This document shows, in pieces, positions 47,809-59,164 of a stretch of DNA of 64,000 nucleotides. The position numbers and the translations under genes are program-made. The stretch spans positions 125,672 through 189,671 of the forward strand of contig LSRX01001160.1 of the NCBI GenBank assembly GCA_001939145.1, given 5' to 3'. Source of the stretch: Symbiodinium microadriaticum (lineage: Eukaryota; Sar; Dinophyceae; Suessiales; Symbiodiniaceae). The notes under the pieces are model-generated. The model saw only the letters and a list, made by a program, of their open reading frames with translations. It was not told the DNA's origin and made no database searches. Each line of letters starts with the position of its first letter. The stretch's first letter is position 1.

Positions 47809-48141
47809 TCACGGCACACATTTCAACCTTTGAGAAATGTTGTATACCGCGGAACATTTCAAAAATCGCAAAACGTCTTCCATCAAATATATGCTTTTTT
47901 CAACACAGAACCGATGAGGAAAAAACCAGCCTAAGCATCTGCCTGTACAACGCTGAGAAATGTAAGAGTTGTAGCTCGGACAGTGGAATCCATCCATGCA
48001 CTGAGAAATTCCTCGACATGATGAATCAAAGGCTGCACAAATATGAACCTCATGTGTCCGAAGTCCGAAGTCGTAGACGAAGGACGGACTGTGACAGCAC
48101 CGGCAAGGAATGAACGTGATGCGGATTGCCCAAATAATCAA
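47809..48141 (-). other. Cys-rich open frame, uncertain
   Basis: 110 codons with about 14 cysteines: CRCC, then single Cys at regular spacing, CMDGFHC and CTGRCLGWFF. The spacing is reminiscent of small disulfide-rich domains, but there is no signal peptide at the start and no neighbour support. It may be chance in AT-rich DNA. Confidence 0.2.
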
Positions 48142-48267
48142 TAATCAATCTTCTCACTGCGAGAAACCATCTGCATGTCAGCCTAGAAGCGCGAAAAGAA
48201 TCCTAAAGAGCTTGGTCCAGGCAGACAGCCATGCAGACTGCACTAGTCACTAGTGCCGATATAGCGG

Positions 48268-48345
48268 GGGAATTAAAAGGGCTTTAGGAAAAAACTGCTT
48301 AAAGAGAAGGCGATTTGTAAAATTAGAGGATGATGTCAGATGACG
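48268..48345 (-). repeat. Diverged extra copy of the inner right arm
   Basis: GAATTAAAAGGGCTTTAGG and CTGCTTAAAGAGAAGGCG resemble AAATTAAACGGACTTAGG and GGGCTTAAAGAGAAAAGG at 48624 onward, in the same orientation. Confidence 0.55.
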
Positions 48346-48611
48346 AAGACTGTTTTATGTGTAAGCAAGTATTGTGCGAAACAACAAAAAAATATCAGAA
48401 AACCATTTGCTTACATGTTGCAATGATGACTGGTTGTAAAAGATGTTGGCTATATTTCAAGAAGTAAAGATATAAAGAAGAAAGGGAATAAAAAGAGCGT
48501 TACGATTTTTCTTTGTAACGTAACGGCACAAAACTCGCACAACAGATAGAGCAGCTGCCATCTTAATTATGAACATAGCGATACTTATAATATGTATCCA
48601 CATTAGACGAC

Positions 48612-48735
48612 ATGACTTATAAGGAAAATTAAACGGACTTAGGCGAAAAGGGGCTTAAAGAGAAAAGGACATATAACATTAAGAGATGAGCGACGAAAAA
48701 CAGATCTAAGATTGCGAGAGATAAGAATGAGTTTA
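48612..48735 (-). repeat. Foldback element, inner right arm
   Basis: Reverse complement resembles 46120-46245; key shared word CTTTAAGCCCC. Confidence 0.7.
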
Positions 48736-48984
48736 GGATGAAAACAAACATTGCAAGAAGTGCTTGGAAAGACAAAGAAGATACAGAGAAAGGAACAGAG
48801 ACAAAATCAAGGAAACAAAGCAACAATATATAGGTTGATTGAAAAATATTGCGAAATTCGAGATTGCAATGTTAGGAAGTGAGGAAGAATCACTTTTCAG
48901 AACAGTTGAAAACACAGAAACATATGCGGAATGTGGGAAATTAGAATCATAACATTTAATTTCTGAAAATTAAATACGGTTCAC

Positions 48985-49098
48985 GCCCGCGTTCGCTTGG
49001 ACAGGGGCTTTTGTTTGGAGAATGGTAATTGGGGCTTTTGGGGTTTAGGAGAACTGTTAGCATAGTTGTTAAGGTCTATTGGGTAGATTGGTTGTAGG
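48985..49098 (-). repeat. Foldback element, outer right arm
   Basis: Reverse complement resembles 45430-45571; ends near GGTTGTAGGAGATGCG. Its G/T-rich strand includes GGGGTTTAGGAG, which looks like a telomere-type word but is part of the arm. Confidence 0.75.
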
Positions 49099-49400
49099 AG
49101 ATGCGCTCTGCATTTCAATACACGGTAGCCGACATGATTCACACTGTTGTAAAAGGACTGCTGCTATGAGTGCGCATTCTCTTCCACTTCGCACAAGGAT
49201 CAAGGCTCCGGAAGCACGATTTGCTACAGGGCAGGACACCTTTACCTCCTTTGCCGTGACCACCCATGACGAAGGAAGTCACAAAGGGCGTGCCAACATG
49301 ACGGTTGGGTACTCTGCTCACTATGTTGCTTACACTTCGCTTGCGCGCTTCTTGAGCCGAACGAAGCACATGCAGATTCTGCCAGGTTGAGCACGGGCCA
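49099..49400 (-). CDS. Possible exon, Gly/Lys-rich
   Basis: Minus strand reads MGGHGKGGKGVLPCSKSCF in one frame and VTAKEVKVSCPVANRASG in another over the same stretch (49263-49139). The HGKGGKG word resembles the Gly/Lys-rich linkers at 44.55 and 55.1 kb. Which frame is used is unclear. Confidence 0.25.
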
Positions 49401-50463
49401 GTGAGGAGAGCTCAGTGCAGTGGATGTATCTTGCCTCATGCAAGTCAAAACCCGGGTCTGCGGCCCTTAGGCCTAGACAAGGGCTGCATGTAACGTCCAG
49501 CATGGCACATAGTGTAATCATGAAAAAATCACTGCACGCCCATCGCCCCTTCTCTTCTAAAGATATTCACCGCCTCCCGGCTTGCAAGCGAAACCCATGC
49601 CAAAACACACGATCACCAAGGTCTCACACTGGATTTGACACAAGTTGAAGTACGGCTGCTTGTGACATGAACATCTCGCCGCCCGTCAGCTCGTGTAAGA
49701 TATGAAACGTCTCTGCGCTTCAATCTGCACACCATTGATAAGCAGACATTCTCCATGCCATATCTTTGGTGGATTAGAACCTGCGCAATCTACCAGGGCA
49801 ACAAGGTGCGCATGCCGCTAACCACAATCGCATGCCATAAATTGGAGCTTGTGGAGTCTTGAATGGCCGCCGTAGCCCCTATGTTAAGGCGGGTAGCGGC
49901 TCTGAGTGCAGCAGTTCTGCCGGTATGCCAAGACGTGGCGTGTACAAACACTGGTATGTGCGGCATAGAGCTGAATCTGAGCCATCGAACTTTTTGGTGG
50001 ACACGGGTATACGCGGGTAAGCTCAACACTTGCGCATGATACCGTACTCCGAGTCTGCCAGTCTATCCTGCATTGTCGAACGCAGACTGCTCTTGTTTCC
50101 TGCTCTGCGAAAGCTCGCGAGATTTGGTGAAACGAATACATGCTTCCAATTCTGGAAGGGTCGAGTCACGTCGAGTCTAAGATAGTCTAAGCCCAGGCAA
50201 CTCACCATCAGTTTTGGCATGCCTGTTGGGAGGACCTTACGTCGGGAGCCACAAGAAAAAAAGAGCCCACACTTTCGTATGCAACGCACTGCAATGCCTG
50301 CAAGGTACCCTGGCGAAGCCTGGTGCCGGGCCCAGTCACTATGCAAGGACGCAACAAGCCTCGAGCGATGACAAGTTGCAGGAAAAGTGGTACAAGCACC
50401 CAATTTGCTACCAAGAAGCTTGCTTCCCTCCTCCTTTTGAGACGGGCTGCTCCTCGCAGGGCA
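49401..50463. other. No confident gene
   Basis: Open frames on the minus strand at 50023-50403 and 49790-50141 lack recognisable motifs. Probably intron DNA with possible small exons I cannot delimit. Confidence 0.35.
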
Positions 50464-51239
50464 TCACCGCGAGACTGTGCACCGGGATCCCTCTGTTGAG
50501 CTCTCGGGTACAGTGGGGGACTGGAGAGTAGACCTCTCTCGACTCTCCATCTTTAGCTCAGGACTGTCCTGGGGTACAAAGCCAGCCCCCACCAGCTCTT
50601 GTTCGAGCTCCCTCGCCTGCAAGCAACGCTCTTCCCACAACCTAGCAAGTCTGCCAAGAACATCTCGTGCTCGTGCAGAGCCGCAGAGCCTCTTGCACCA
50701 CCCTCGCCGTCTTGTCCGGGATGGAGCCGGTTTCCAGGTCGATTGCCTTGTCGAGAGGGCACAACGCCACGAACACTCTGAGCTCGTGCGGCCTCCTCGA
50801 GCTCCATTGCCAAGTCGTGCAGCTGCGTAGCGGCTACGAAAGACGAGGATCCCATCACCTCGAACATGAGTATCTTCAACGGGGTGGGGTGCCATGTGAT
50901 GTGCCTGCTGTGCAGCTTCCTGCAACCGGTTAAAGTCCTTGCTCAGGAGCGCCTCGAATCGAAGACGCGCCCGCGTCGGCTCTCACGGAAATCTTTCATC
51001 ATTACTGATGCTCGTGCCTGCTCCATGTCGCACACTTTCCGCCGCAGATCCTTGAGCACAAAAGCCGCTGGTCAACACTCGACAAGCTTCAAGTCTTCTC
51101 AAGTCAAGCAAACTGTCGCTTCCGCTCAGACTCCCGATCACAGCCCTTCCACATCAAAGTCCCGACGAGTATCTGCGGGATATTCTGCAAGAAATGCTCG
51201 CAGCTGCTCCTCTCGCTGGTGATTCCCCATTGCCCTGGC
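50464..51239 (-). CDS. Exon cluster of an unidentified coiled-coil protein
   Basis: Minus-strand segments, 5' to 3': 51239-51141 (MGNHQREEQLRAFLAEYP, ADTRRDFDVEGL, then TGA), about 51066-50990 (KDLRRKVCDMEQARASVM), about 50975-50860 (RARLRFEALLSKDFNRLQ, EAAQQAHHMAPHPVEDTH), about 50850-50780 (ATQLHDLAMELEEAARAQ) and about 50690-50530 (ARDVLGRLARLWEERCLQ, ARELEQELVGAGFVPQ). They have strongly helical, charged composition and different frames, as expected for short exons separated by short introns. No known domain is certain. Same strand as the helicase exons, so it could be an upstream part of that gene or a neighbouring gene. Confidence 0.4.
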
Positions 51240-54160
51240 AGGAATCATAAATAATGAGCACTGCTGGCAGCCCTCGCATCACAGACAATTGACCAGCGGT
51301 CAGCCATGGACATCTTTGCTTTATTGCACATGACGTCATATCTCATAATATAGCATGCATGCCCAGTCGCATCAAGTACCGAACCAGTACAGCCCCCTAG
51401 AAGCAAACCCAGCCAGCCACTGATTGTTGCTCGGCATGCTGATATCGGTTGTTGAAGTTTTCGCCATGTCTGCGCTGACTCTATGAGACATATGAGGCTT
51501 GTTACATTGCTGGCTTTCGCGATTCCCAATCAGGAGCCGGTCTCGGCTCTGGTCGAGTCGGAAGAGCCCGAAGGGGAAGCGAGGCTCTACATGGACCTCC
51601 TGCCACGCTACACGAAGTATTCTCGGAACAGAGCCTCACATCGTCCCGGTTCCTTAGCCTGCGCAACAAGATGCGACAGCAGGGCCTGCAGACAAGATTC
51701 TCAGGACAGCTGGCAAAAGTTGCTTTGGATTGATGTGTCGGATTCCTAACGAGTTTCGACGATCCAGCACGGCGGGCGGATCGATCGGCTTTTGTCCTTC
51801 GGACGGGGTGCAGTTGGATTCTCTCGAAGCACAGGGCGCGGTGGCACCTGTCTCACTGTCTGTCCACAAGTGAATACAACGACATGGAGAGTTTGATGGC
51901 GACGATTTCGTCTCTTCAATGTTGCGTCTGCCTTGCTCCATCATGTTGGGACCTGCACGCAAAAAGTGCAACCTTTCGCTCACCAAGGGTTGCCATATGC
52001 GCAACTGTCCAACTGGCGCTTTTCTGCACGCAGAAGAAACTCCCGCACTCTGACATGATTTCTCAGCCTATGGCTCCCACACAACCAGTCCACCGCAAGC
52101 AAATCGATCCAGCCGGAATGAAACAGCCTTGTCCAATCCATGTGTCGCAAGACAGGTTCGCGCGGGCCAGTGTCATCTGACATCTGCCTACCAGGTGCAT
52201 TGATAGAGTTTTCCTAGAGGAGACCGAACAAGGCCTTCGCCGTGTCAACAGAAGCCCCGACGATGTTCCCCATTGCAACTTGAGCACAGACGCTGGCAGA
52301 TTCAACTGTAAAGGATGATACAGGAAACGGCGAGGAGCTGCTGAGCTTCGCTTGCACAAAACGGGTTGCGGGAGCATCGCCTCTTCAGCCCCTGGATCGA
52401 CTGCACACAGCATCGGTTCAGGAGGCGCCAACTCTGTGAGACTCTGGATCAAGCTCACAAAAAGCTGCAGAGCATACTGTAACCATGCTCGCAGAATCTG
52501 ACCTTGATGGCCGGCGTGCTGCCTAGAAAACTCACCGCGAAGTATCACGGCGTCTACATCGCTTCTCTACCGTGCACAGCTGGCACAAAAGCTGCAGCAG
52601 CACGAGCAATCTTCTTACATGTGCGGCTTCTCCACCGACGTCTCATTCGACACTGGATTCCTGGTCCAAGATCAGGTCTGTGAATGTTGCCGTATTAGTT
52701 CAGCACAACTATCATGCTTCCTGCCCTGTTGCCATGTCTCGAAGCCTCGAAACCAGAGTAAGCTGCCTAGTTCAACGGAATCTGAAGCCTTGAGCAGAAT
52801 TGGGATTGGCTGTATCAAAGGGTACATTCCAGCAGCGGTCCAGTAGAAGAAGACGCTCGGATCTCGTCTTGATTGCTGCCTTACCCATGGCTCTGGAGGT
52901 TCCACCTCAGGCTGTGAGTGGTGCACACGGCTGTTGCAGGCAAGGCTGAAGCAGACTGCCTGCGTCTCGTTGGTAACCATGTTGATGTAGTAGAAAACGC
53001 CCGCCTAGCGTGACAGGGCATTGGTGGAGAACCGCCAGATTCTGACAAACAAGCCTGTCTGGTCGATTCCTTCCTTTTCCAAGCCAACCGAACCTGCTTG
53101 TGCGCTGGCAACTTCGATTACGCTAATAATTGCATATGCCTTGTCATGTGCCGCTGATGCGGCTGGCGGTTGCCCACTTTGCTCAGCTAGCCGCGGTCTG
53201 GCCAGAACTCAAGTTCGCTTGGCACGAGCCCAACACTTACTCCATCACGATCACCCCACACTCAACAACAGTGGTGGAAATGGGCTGCCACTTCAATGGT
53301 CAACGCTAGCAGCAGAAGTGTGCCTCTTTGCCTCCGGTTCTTGAACTTGGGTCTGCTCTTTTGGAGGTTCTTTTGGAGCCTTCCACTTGCCCCAGGCATC
53401 GTCGTCTGACTCAGCCTCTTCCTCTTTGGGTTGCGACCACTTGTCGTTCCATGGCGTGCTATGAGACCATCTCGAGGACCAGGACGTCTTCCAATGGTCT
53501 GTCTCTTGCCGGTAACCTGAGGAGGAACCCCAGGTCTGATGGCCAGCCTGGCTCGCCTCGCAAGGTGCTAAGGTGCTGCACGTGCTGTATCCTATGCGTT
53601 CCTACGAAAAGCCTGTGCACCAAAAAAACTTCAAGCAGCAGAGCCTGTCGGTTGTTCTTGTCTTGGAACTCATGGGCTTCAGCTTCCAGAATCTTTGAAG
53701 CATTGGCGGGAGCATCGCGGGAAAGCAGAAGCTTTGTTGATGCCTCATATTGCCTGACATACAAAATAAAACCGGAACTTTCATCTTCACATGTGAGACT
53801 GAGCTTCTCGCTTGAAGATCAACTTCAACCCAGTATGCTGCCTGCGAAAGTTCGCTTACTGTCCTACACAGACAGCATGCTTACATTCGGTCTTTTGGAG
53901 TGCAAAGAACCCGGCGTTGCTCATTGTTGTGGGGATGTGTGGGTGCAGCGGTTTGGCTGCTACGGCCTGTAGCATGATTTTCTCCAAAGCAACAAAGCCC
54001 AAATCAATCAAGACGTTGGCGGTAGAATCGCCCAAAGCTAAAACGACCCCCTTCCTGCAGCGGTGCAAATTCCTGCCTTCTAGACAAAAACAGTGGGCAT
54101 CCATCCTGCCAATGTTTGGGACACTCTACCAGTTTCAGCATCCATTGCCGCACCCGTTCG
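51240..54160. other. Intron-like DNA with unassigned open frames
   Basis: Frames on both strands (for example 52063-52548 minus, 53328-53972 plus, 53812-54390 plus) overlap one another and show no motif I recognise. Minus-strand 51980-52183 (DWTRLFHSGWIDLLAVDW) is somewhat protein-like and may be an exon. Confidence 0.3.
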
Positions 54161-54162
54161 TT

Positions 54163-54546
54163 TCACCAGCTACTGACCGCAGTGTGGCACACCTTCGTGC
54201 GTTCCAACTGCAGGTCACAGAGCAATTGACCCAGATCTTGTGGCAGCGGGGATGTTGCCTGCACAACCGCAAGATGGAAATGCACCACCGTGCTACCGGG
54301 ATTCATAGCCTCGAACCATCGGTTGGTGAATGGCTCCCGAAATCGAGTCTGCAAATAATTGCACAGGGCTTGCCATGTCAACAAGTTTGACGAGTGTGGG
54401 CTGCAAGAGCAACTCAAGGCCTCATAGGAGTGCAGGAACACCCTTTTGGCCCAATCCCGATCTGACTGCCTGCTGCATGCTCGTTCACATTGAAAACCAA
54501 AGAAGACGATGCAGCTTAGTGAATCTGCACCACTTGAGTACCACAC
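54163..54546 (-). CDS. Possible exons, unidentified
   Basis: A 127-codon minus frame includes two protein-like stretches: CSRQSDRDWAKRVFLHSY (about 54495-54430) after a TTTCAG-type acceptor, and WQALCNYLQTRFREPFTN, RWFEAMNPGSTVVHFHLA (about 54385-54270). No family recognised. Confidence 0.3.
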   Translation of the reverse strand: MWYSSGADSLSCIVFFGFQCERACSRQSDRDWAKRVFLHSYEALSCSCSPHSSNLLTWQALCNYLQTRFREPFTNRWFEAMNPGSTVVHFHLAVVQATSPLPQDLGQLLCDLQLERTKVCHTAVSSW

Positions 54547-54771
54547 GGAGCACCATACGTGCAGTCTCCCACGATCGGATAGCCAATGGCACTAACGTGG
54601 AACCTTCCCACGGCACTCGCTGTCAGCCACTTCCACCCACTCCATACCGGGTGCAGGTGCGCCTGATCTGGTGAGTTCGTCCTGGGTACCAGGTGTGCAC
54701 TTCTGGCATGACTGGCTGTGCCGCGTCGTCTTCACAGCTCCGGCACGGGTTGGCACTGAGGATTCAGCCGG

Positions 54772-55029
54772 TCACAATCTGCAGATGCAGCAGCGTAAAC
54801 CTACATCTGTGCGCATCCGAGTACCCCGCGAATCCACAGCAAACAGCAAAGACTTCTGGGCGACGGACTGCTCTTGCTCCTTGTTCGTGAACCAAGCCAC
54901 GGGATTATAGAATGTGACTGCATGCAGTCGTTTTCCTTGAATCTCTCCTGACGATGGAAATTCAGTGCAAGCTGCTTCATGTTCTGTCTGCGCTCCTGGT
55001 TCTCGGCCCTCCTCGCCATCTGCACTGCC
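54772..55029 (-). CDS. Possible further exons downstream of the basic exon
   Basis: Segments such as VQMARRAENQERRQNMKQ (about 55020-54965) and FYNPVAWFTNKEQEQSVA (about 54920-54870) are protein-like in different frames. Boundaries are not resolved. Confidence 0.25.
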   Translation of the reverse strand, partial: GSADGEEGREPGAQTEHEAACTEFPSSGEIQGKRLHAVTFYNPVAWFTNKEQEQSVAQKSLLFAVDSRGTRMRTDVGLRCCICRL

Positions 55030-55179
55030 TGGAACAGAAAACACTCGCATGCATGTTCGCGCACTGCGCCCACCGCTCCGCCAGCCTTTGCCATGTCCGT
55101 TCTGCTTAAACTCCTTTCCCTTGCCCTTGGGCTCAGGATTGGGATTCCCGTCGTTGTATGCAACTGCTCTCCATTGCCC
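55030..55179 (-). CDS. Exon, basic Gly/Lys/Asn-rich
   Basis: A pyrimidine-rich stretch ending TTGGGCAG precedes position 55179. The frame then reads GQWRAVAYNDGNPNPEPKG, KGKEFKQNGHGKGWRSGG, RSARTC. Low-complexity basic linkers of this type are usual in RNA-binding proteins. Family unknown. Confidence 0.4.
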
Positions 55180-55372
55180 CTGCCCAAAAGAAAGATCAGT
55201 GGCAGTGCAGCAATGTGCGCTGCGAGCAAACCGTGTGCCTGATCGAACCGCATGGCAATCTCAATTCGCCCGCGTCCTCAGTCAGACAACAGAAGCATCC
55301 TGAGAACGTGAGTCGCACTGCGTGAACGGGCTGATTCGTCTCAAACATTCTCAAACAGTTGATCCGCTGCTG

Positions 55373-55528
55373 TTAGCTCGTGAAGTCCTTCTCCTGCCAC
55401 CTCCCGTCCCGTAACACTTCCGCTCCATTGTAGAGATTGAAATGGCTACACAAGCATTGCGCAAGCTTGAAGCCACTGTGCACCCGGCGACCGTGCTCGC
55501 GGCTATCTGCCGGTCCATGCTTCCAGTC
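55373..55528 (-). CDS. Exon, unidentified protein (terminal-looking)
   Basis: Starts right after TTGTTGACTGCAG, a convincing acceptor, and reads DWKHGPADSREHGRRVHSG, FKLAQCLCSHFNLYNGAEV, LRDGRWQEKDFTS, then TAA. A 52-codon exon, either ending in the stop or spliced before it. Family unknown. A minus-strand frame just upstream (55830-55600) includes CLGHGWEEATERKRCLAR and may be the previous exon. Confidence 0.45.
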   Translation of the reverse strand, partial: DWKHGPADSREHGRRVHSGFKLAQCLCSHFNLYNGAEVLRDGRWQEKDFTS

Positions 55529-56228
55529 CTGCAGTCAACAAGAAACCTCAGGTGACAGCGAAAGCGCAACAAGAAAGAAACAAGAACCACTGCCTGAGTT
55601 GGATCTGCCAGCTTGGCCGGAATTTGGACCTGTCGCGGAGCAAGGCTGTTTGTTCTTGCCAGACATCGCTTGCGTTCAGTGGCTTCCTCCCATCCATGTC
55701 CGAGGCACATGTCCGCGGACCAAGGCAAAGTAGTACTTCTCTGTCCCTCCTTCCTCCAAGCTGTGCTCGCTTTGGAACTGCCTTTGACCAACATTGGTTC
55801 CACTAGCCACTGCTTCTTGCACATAGGCAATATTCACATCAACACGTCGATGCAGCCACGAATCTTCCGGATTTCAGGAAAACCTTTCTTGGTCTTGGCC
55901 GCCACCATCACCCCAGATGTCTCCTCGCATGGTCCAACACTCTTCGATGCCGGGATCTTGCCAACACTCAGCGGTCCTTGTCTAATCGATTGCAACAACC
56001 AGCCTGCATGCAAGCACCTGGACAAACATGCCGCGTGCACTAACAAGGAAGCATCCGAGTCCCAAAGCTACTTTACTTCTAGCACACCACAGCCGGCGCA
56101 GTGGCAAAGCCAAGTTCACCGCCTTACACTTCTAACAGAACTTCTGACAGCAGCACCTAAAGTAGGTAGGCCCCCGTAATGGGCTGCCACTTTATCAAGA
56201 CAGCAGGAATGGACAGATCACCAATCCC
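55529..56228. other. Intron-like, one possible small exon
   Basis: Apart from the minus-strand piece near 55730-55600 (GHGWEEATERKRCLARTN), nothing is supported; plus-strand frames at 55437-56179 overlap and are likely shadows. Confidence 0.3.
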
Positions 56229-56779
56229 CTACCTAGCCAAGAAATCGTAGCAGGATGACAAACAAATTTTTTCGGGTATCATGAAGTCGTAGACAAGGAT
56301 AGGTTGCTCCTTGATGACAGGAATTTGCACGACTCTAGGAAACAACAACAAATTTCTCTTGGCAACGGAACTAGGCCCGAAGGATGCCGGTCTTCTACCC
56401 TCGACAATGCTCCAGGCCAAGCCCGAAGAAACAAAAGGTCTCACCGGTACCGGTCTCGTAACATCTCGTAACCGCCGCAGCAGTTGCCACTTGCATAGAA
56501 TCATCCACTTGTAGGCGAGATGACTGTGCGCAGCAACCCCGCAAATGCATTCCAAATGCACCAGAAGAGTCGAAGTAGACGCACAGGAATCGACTGCCGT
56601 GAGTTCCATGCGAGACCTTCTGCCGGATCCCTGGTAATTTGAGGTCGTTCGCCTGTGAGCTGGCAGGTCGGCATTTCCCCGGGATTTTTGGTCGTGTCGG
56701 TCCGCATGAGGAACTTGCAGCACTGATCACAGGCGTTCTGATCGGCACCGATAAATAGCATGTGCATCGACTTACACAA
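56229..56779 (-). CDS. Exon cluster, unidentified protein
   Basis: Minus-strand segments: 56779-56650 (FIGADQNACDQCCKFLMR, NPGEMPTCQLTGERPQ; a Cys group ACDQCC and a later Cys), about 56610-56530 (SHGTHGSRFLCVYFDSSG, AFGMHLRGC) and about 56350-56230 (PRVVQIPVIKEQPILVYD, FMIPEKICLSSCYDFLA). They occupy different frames, consistent with short introns. No family recognised. Confidence 0.35.
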
Positions 56780-57103
56780 TTGCTGGTGTCAATATCATGA
56801 GCAAAACGCCCTGCATGCGAAAGACAAGCTCAGAAGTGAAGAAGAAGATGCAGGCGACAACTCCCCGAACACCCCAGCTCATCAACATTTCGAAGGAAGG
56901 GGCTATGATTGTGGCTTTAGCTTTCTGACAGACGGAGGCGCGAGAGATCGCCTCTCCAGCTACTACACTGCACCGGACGATTGTCTCCAGAGGCCAAAAC
57001 ATGATCTCACATTCTCTCCTCCTTCACAAGCGCTGCTTGCTCGTGGGAGCACAAACTCTAAGAGAGCAGCTGCGGCGGCAGAGAAAGACAAAGCGAGAGA
57101 GAG
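56780..57103. other. No confident gene
   Basis: Plus-strand frame 56760-57107 is Asp/Glu and Ala/Lys-rich but unsupported. Confidence 0.3.
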
Positions 57104-57500
57104 CTAGGAACCAACATTCGTGTTACGGGGTCTTTGACAACCTACGAAATACAGAGCCTGCGCCAACATTGCAACTCGGGCACACATCGCACACTTTCCA
57201 CATGTGCAGGGTTGAATCTTCAGGTCTTTCTGCAGCACCTCTGCATGGCAGGTAAGCACACAATTCGAAGAGCGTCTAGTGAGTCTAGCGACACGTGTGC
57301 CACATGGCCTCAGCCCAAAAGTCTCGGGTGCCGAGAGCCGTCTCATAATCAAATTTGAGGGCCAAGTACTCGTGAATCTGGACAGTTTCCTGCACAGCAG
57401 TCACGGTGTAGGGTTTGAACAGCTGCTGCAAAACACTCCGTGCTCTACTCGTAGCATCGATACATGAGAACGGCATGCTGGTGGACGATCGACGGAGCAT
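57104..57500 (-). CDS. Exon cluster, unidentified, with CTCGKCAMC
   Basis: About 57440-57310 reads VLQQLFKPYTVTAVQETVQ, IHEYLALKFDYETALGTR; about 57260-57150 reads AEVLQKDLKIQPCTCGKC, AMCARVAMLAQAL. The C-x-C-x2-C-x2-C spacing may bind metal. Family unknown. Confidence 0.35.
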
Positions 57501-58747
57501 GCAACATCACGGAGCATGCAGCATCACATGACGCAAGCAGTCCAAGCGAGAGCACGGCCTTGCTGCTGTTCAGCAGCTGGGTCGGCGTCTTCGCACCAAA
57601 CTGGCCCACAAGCTCAAAGGTTAGTACGGCCGCTAGCTGATCTGCTACTTGCCCCGCGTGCAATCTCACGGAAATCACGTCTCAGGCCTAAAGGCAGTAC
57701 AGTACCCAACCGCGGAGGCAATACTTAGTTCTGGACCACTCTCGGTAAAGCGCTGTTGGCGTTGCCACCGTACCCGCAGGTGAAGTTCACGGGCTTGTCG
57801 ACACACAGGAGCTCGTCCTGTGAACATGGCTGCTCTAGCAACTTAGAACGGCAAATGGTAGTAGAAGAAGCCCACGTCAGCCGGGGTTCTGTCATGACAC
57901 ACAGACCAGGAACATGCTACCATGTGATGGGCACTTGGTCAATGGGACAGAACAAGGTTTTCACATTCCGACATGCCCGACATGCTGGGGACCTAAACTG
58001 ATGCTTCTTACGACTCGACGAGCAAAACCTGAGCTATGACACGCATTGAAGCATTGAGCGCCATACAACCCAAAACGAAATTTTGCCTCACAAGTTCGCC
58101 TATGAGCTGCGATATGCCCATCGCAAGCCGATCTGCTCCAAGAAAAGGCAGGAAACCCTGAAAGCGAAACAAGCACTGAGACTGAGAAAAGCAGCACGTT
58201 GCGAAAGATGATTAGTACGCTCTTACGCAGCGCAGGCATGTTGGCCAAATGCCAACCAGAAGCGGTCGCAGAGTGTCCCCTTGAAGCTGAAGCCTGAAGT
58301 GTTTGAAAAGGTTTCCTTGGAGCTACAACATGCCAGAGAATGCTTCGACAGGAATCAGCTGAGAACATAGTTTCACTTGTTGAGTATGTTGACAGAGACC
58401 AGTCAGGCTGCGCCGGTGCACCAACAGTACCCTTATTCAAGCCTCGTGAAGCGAATCGTTTACCCAACTCAGCGTGTTCCCAAGCCGCAACACTATGGGC
58501 AGTATCAGGCTGGGTCCGTCTCGCCAAGCAGTTTTGGAGGAAAATGCCGAGTTCGAACCATCCCAGTGAGAACGAAATAGTGATAGTTCTTCAGCACCTG
58601 CAGCAGTCTGAGGATTTGAATCATGTGTCCGACGGTGCGCAAGCCGTCCGAAACCTCTTGCCTCCAAGATCTTGGGTTCCAGGACATGCTTCACACACCT
58701 GCCAAAGAAGTGCAAAATCTCCTGTATGAAAATCAAGTGTCTTGCCC
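57501..58747. other. Intron-like DNA, uncertain small exons
   Basis: Minus-strand pieces such as FIQEILHFFGRCVKHVLE (about 58733-58680) may be coding; nothing can be delimited. The plus-strand frames overlap these and are probably shadows. Confidence 0.3.
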
Positions 58748-59107
58748 CTAGCTAGCGCATTCTTTGATGCCAATGTCGCAGGTACGTGGTCGGTCAAACC
58801 AGCCACGCGCACGGGCTATGGAATGTCTCTGGGTGGAACCTCCGCACGGTTGGACACAGATCGGATTTGATGATTTGCATATTCCACAGTCATTGACAAC
58901 CCCACACATGGTAAGTTTGGCACAGATCGAAATCGATGATCTCCTCAATGGCCGATTGCTAATTGTAGTCTTGTCCAAATGCAAAACGACCCGCTCCTTC
59001 AGCATACCCTTGGCATTCTCCCAGGCAGCCTTGCGCTTAGGACTAGTCTTCGTGGGGCTGATCAGTTTGTAGATCTTCTTGCCGGTGCCTGCCACATTTC
59101 TTGTCAT
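58748..59107 (-). CDS. Exon, basic protein segment, unidentified
   Basis: Minus frame from 59107: RNVAGTGKKIYKLISPTK, TSPKRKAAWENAKGMLKE, RVVLHLDKTTISNRPLRR, SSISICAKL. The first 60 residues have convincing protein composition; the later Cys-rich part is less so and is probably intron. Family unknown. Confidence 0.4.
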   Translation of the reverse strand: MTRNVAGTGKKIYKLISPTKTSPKRKAAWENAKGMLKERVVLHLDKTTISNRPLRRSSISICAKLTMCGVVNDCGICKSSNPICVQPCGGSTQRHSIARARGWFDRPRTCDIGIKECAS

Positions 59108-59164
59108 GTCTCCGGCCCGGCTGGAAGGATGTTAAGCCGCAGGCTCCAGACATATTTGGCGAGC

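Larger units (their letters stand above)
45430..49098. mobile_element. Nested inverted-repeat (foldback) element
   Basis: Outer arms: 45430-45571 matches the reverse complement of 48985-49098 (shared blocks CTAACAACTAT, CCTAAACCCCA, CCCCAATTACC, ATTCTCCAA, AAAGCCCCT, TCCAAGCGAAC). Inner arms: 46120-46245 matches the reverse complement of about 48612-48735 (ATCTC-TAAT-TTATATGTC, CTTTAAGCCCC, GTCCGTT). I judge both pairs at roughly 80-85 percent by eye. A further diverged copy of the inner right arm lies in direct orientation at about 48268-48345. No transposase ORF is evident. It interrupts the region between helicase exons and the next minus-strand exon cluster. Confidence 0.65.

Noticed and set aside
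51141-51239. R3H domain N-terminal to the helicase
   Set aside because: The AFLAEYPADTRRDF segment is suggestive, but the conserved Arg-X3-His part was not found after it.
58545-58565. tRNA-like B box (GGTTCGAACTC on the minus strand)
   Set aside because: No T-stem pairing, no A box at the right distance and no acceptor stem, so not a tRNA or a convincing SINE promoter.
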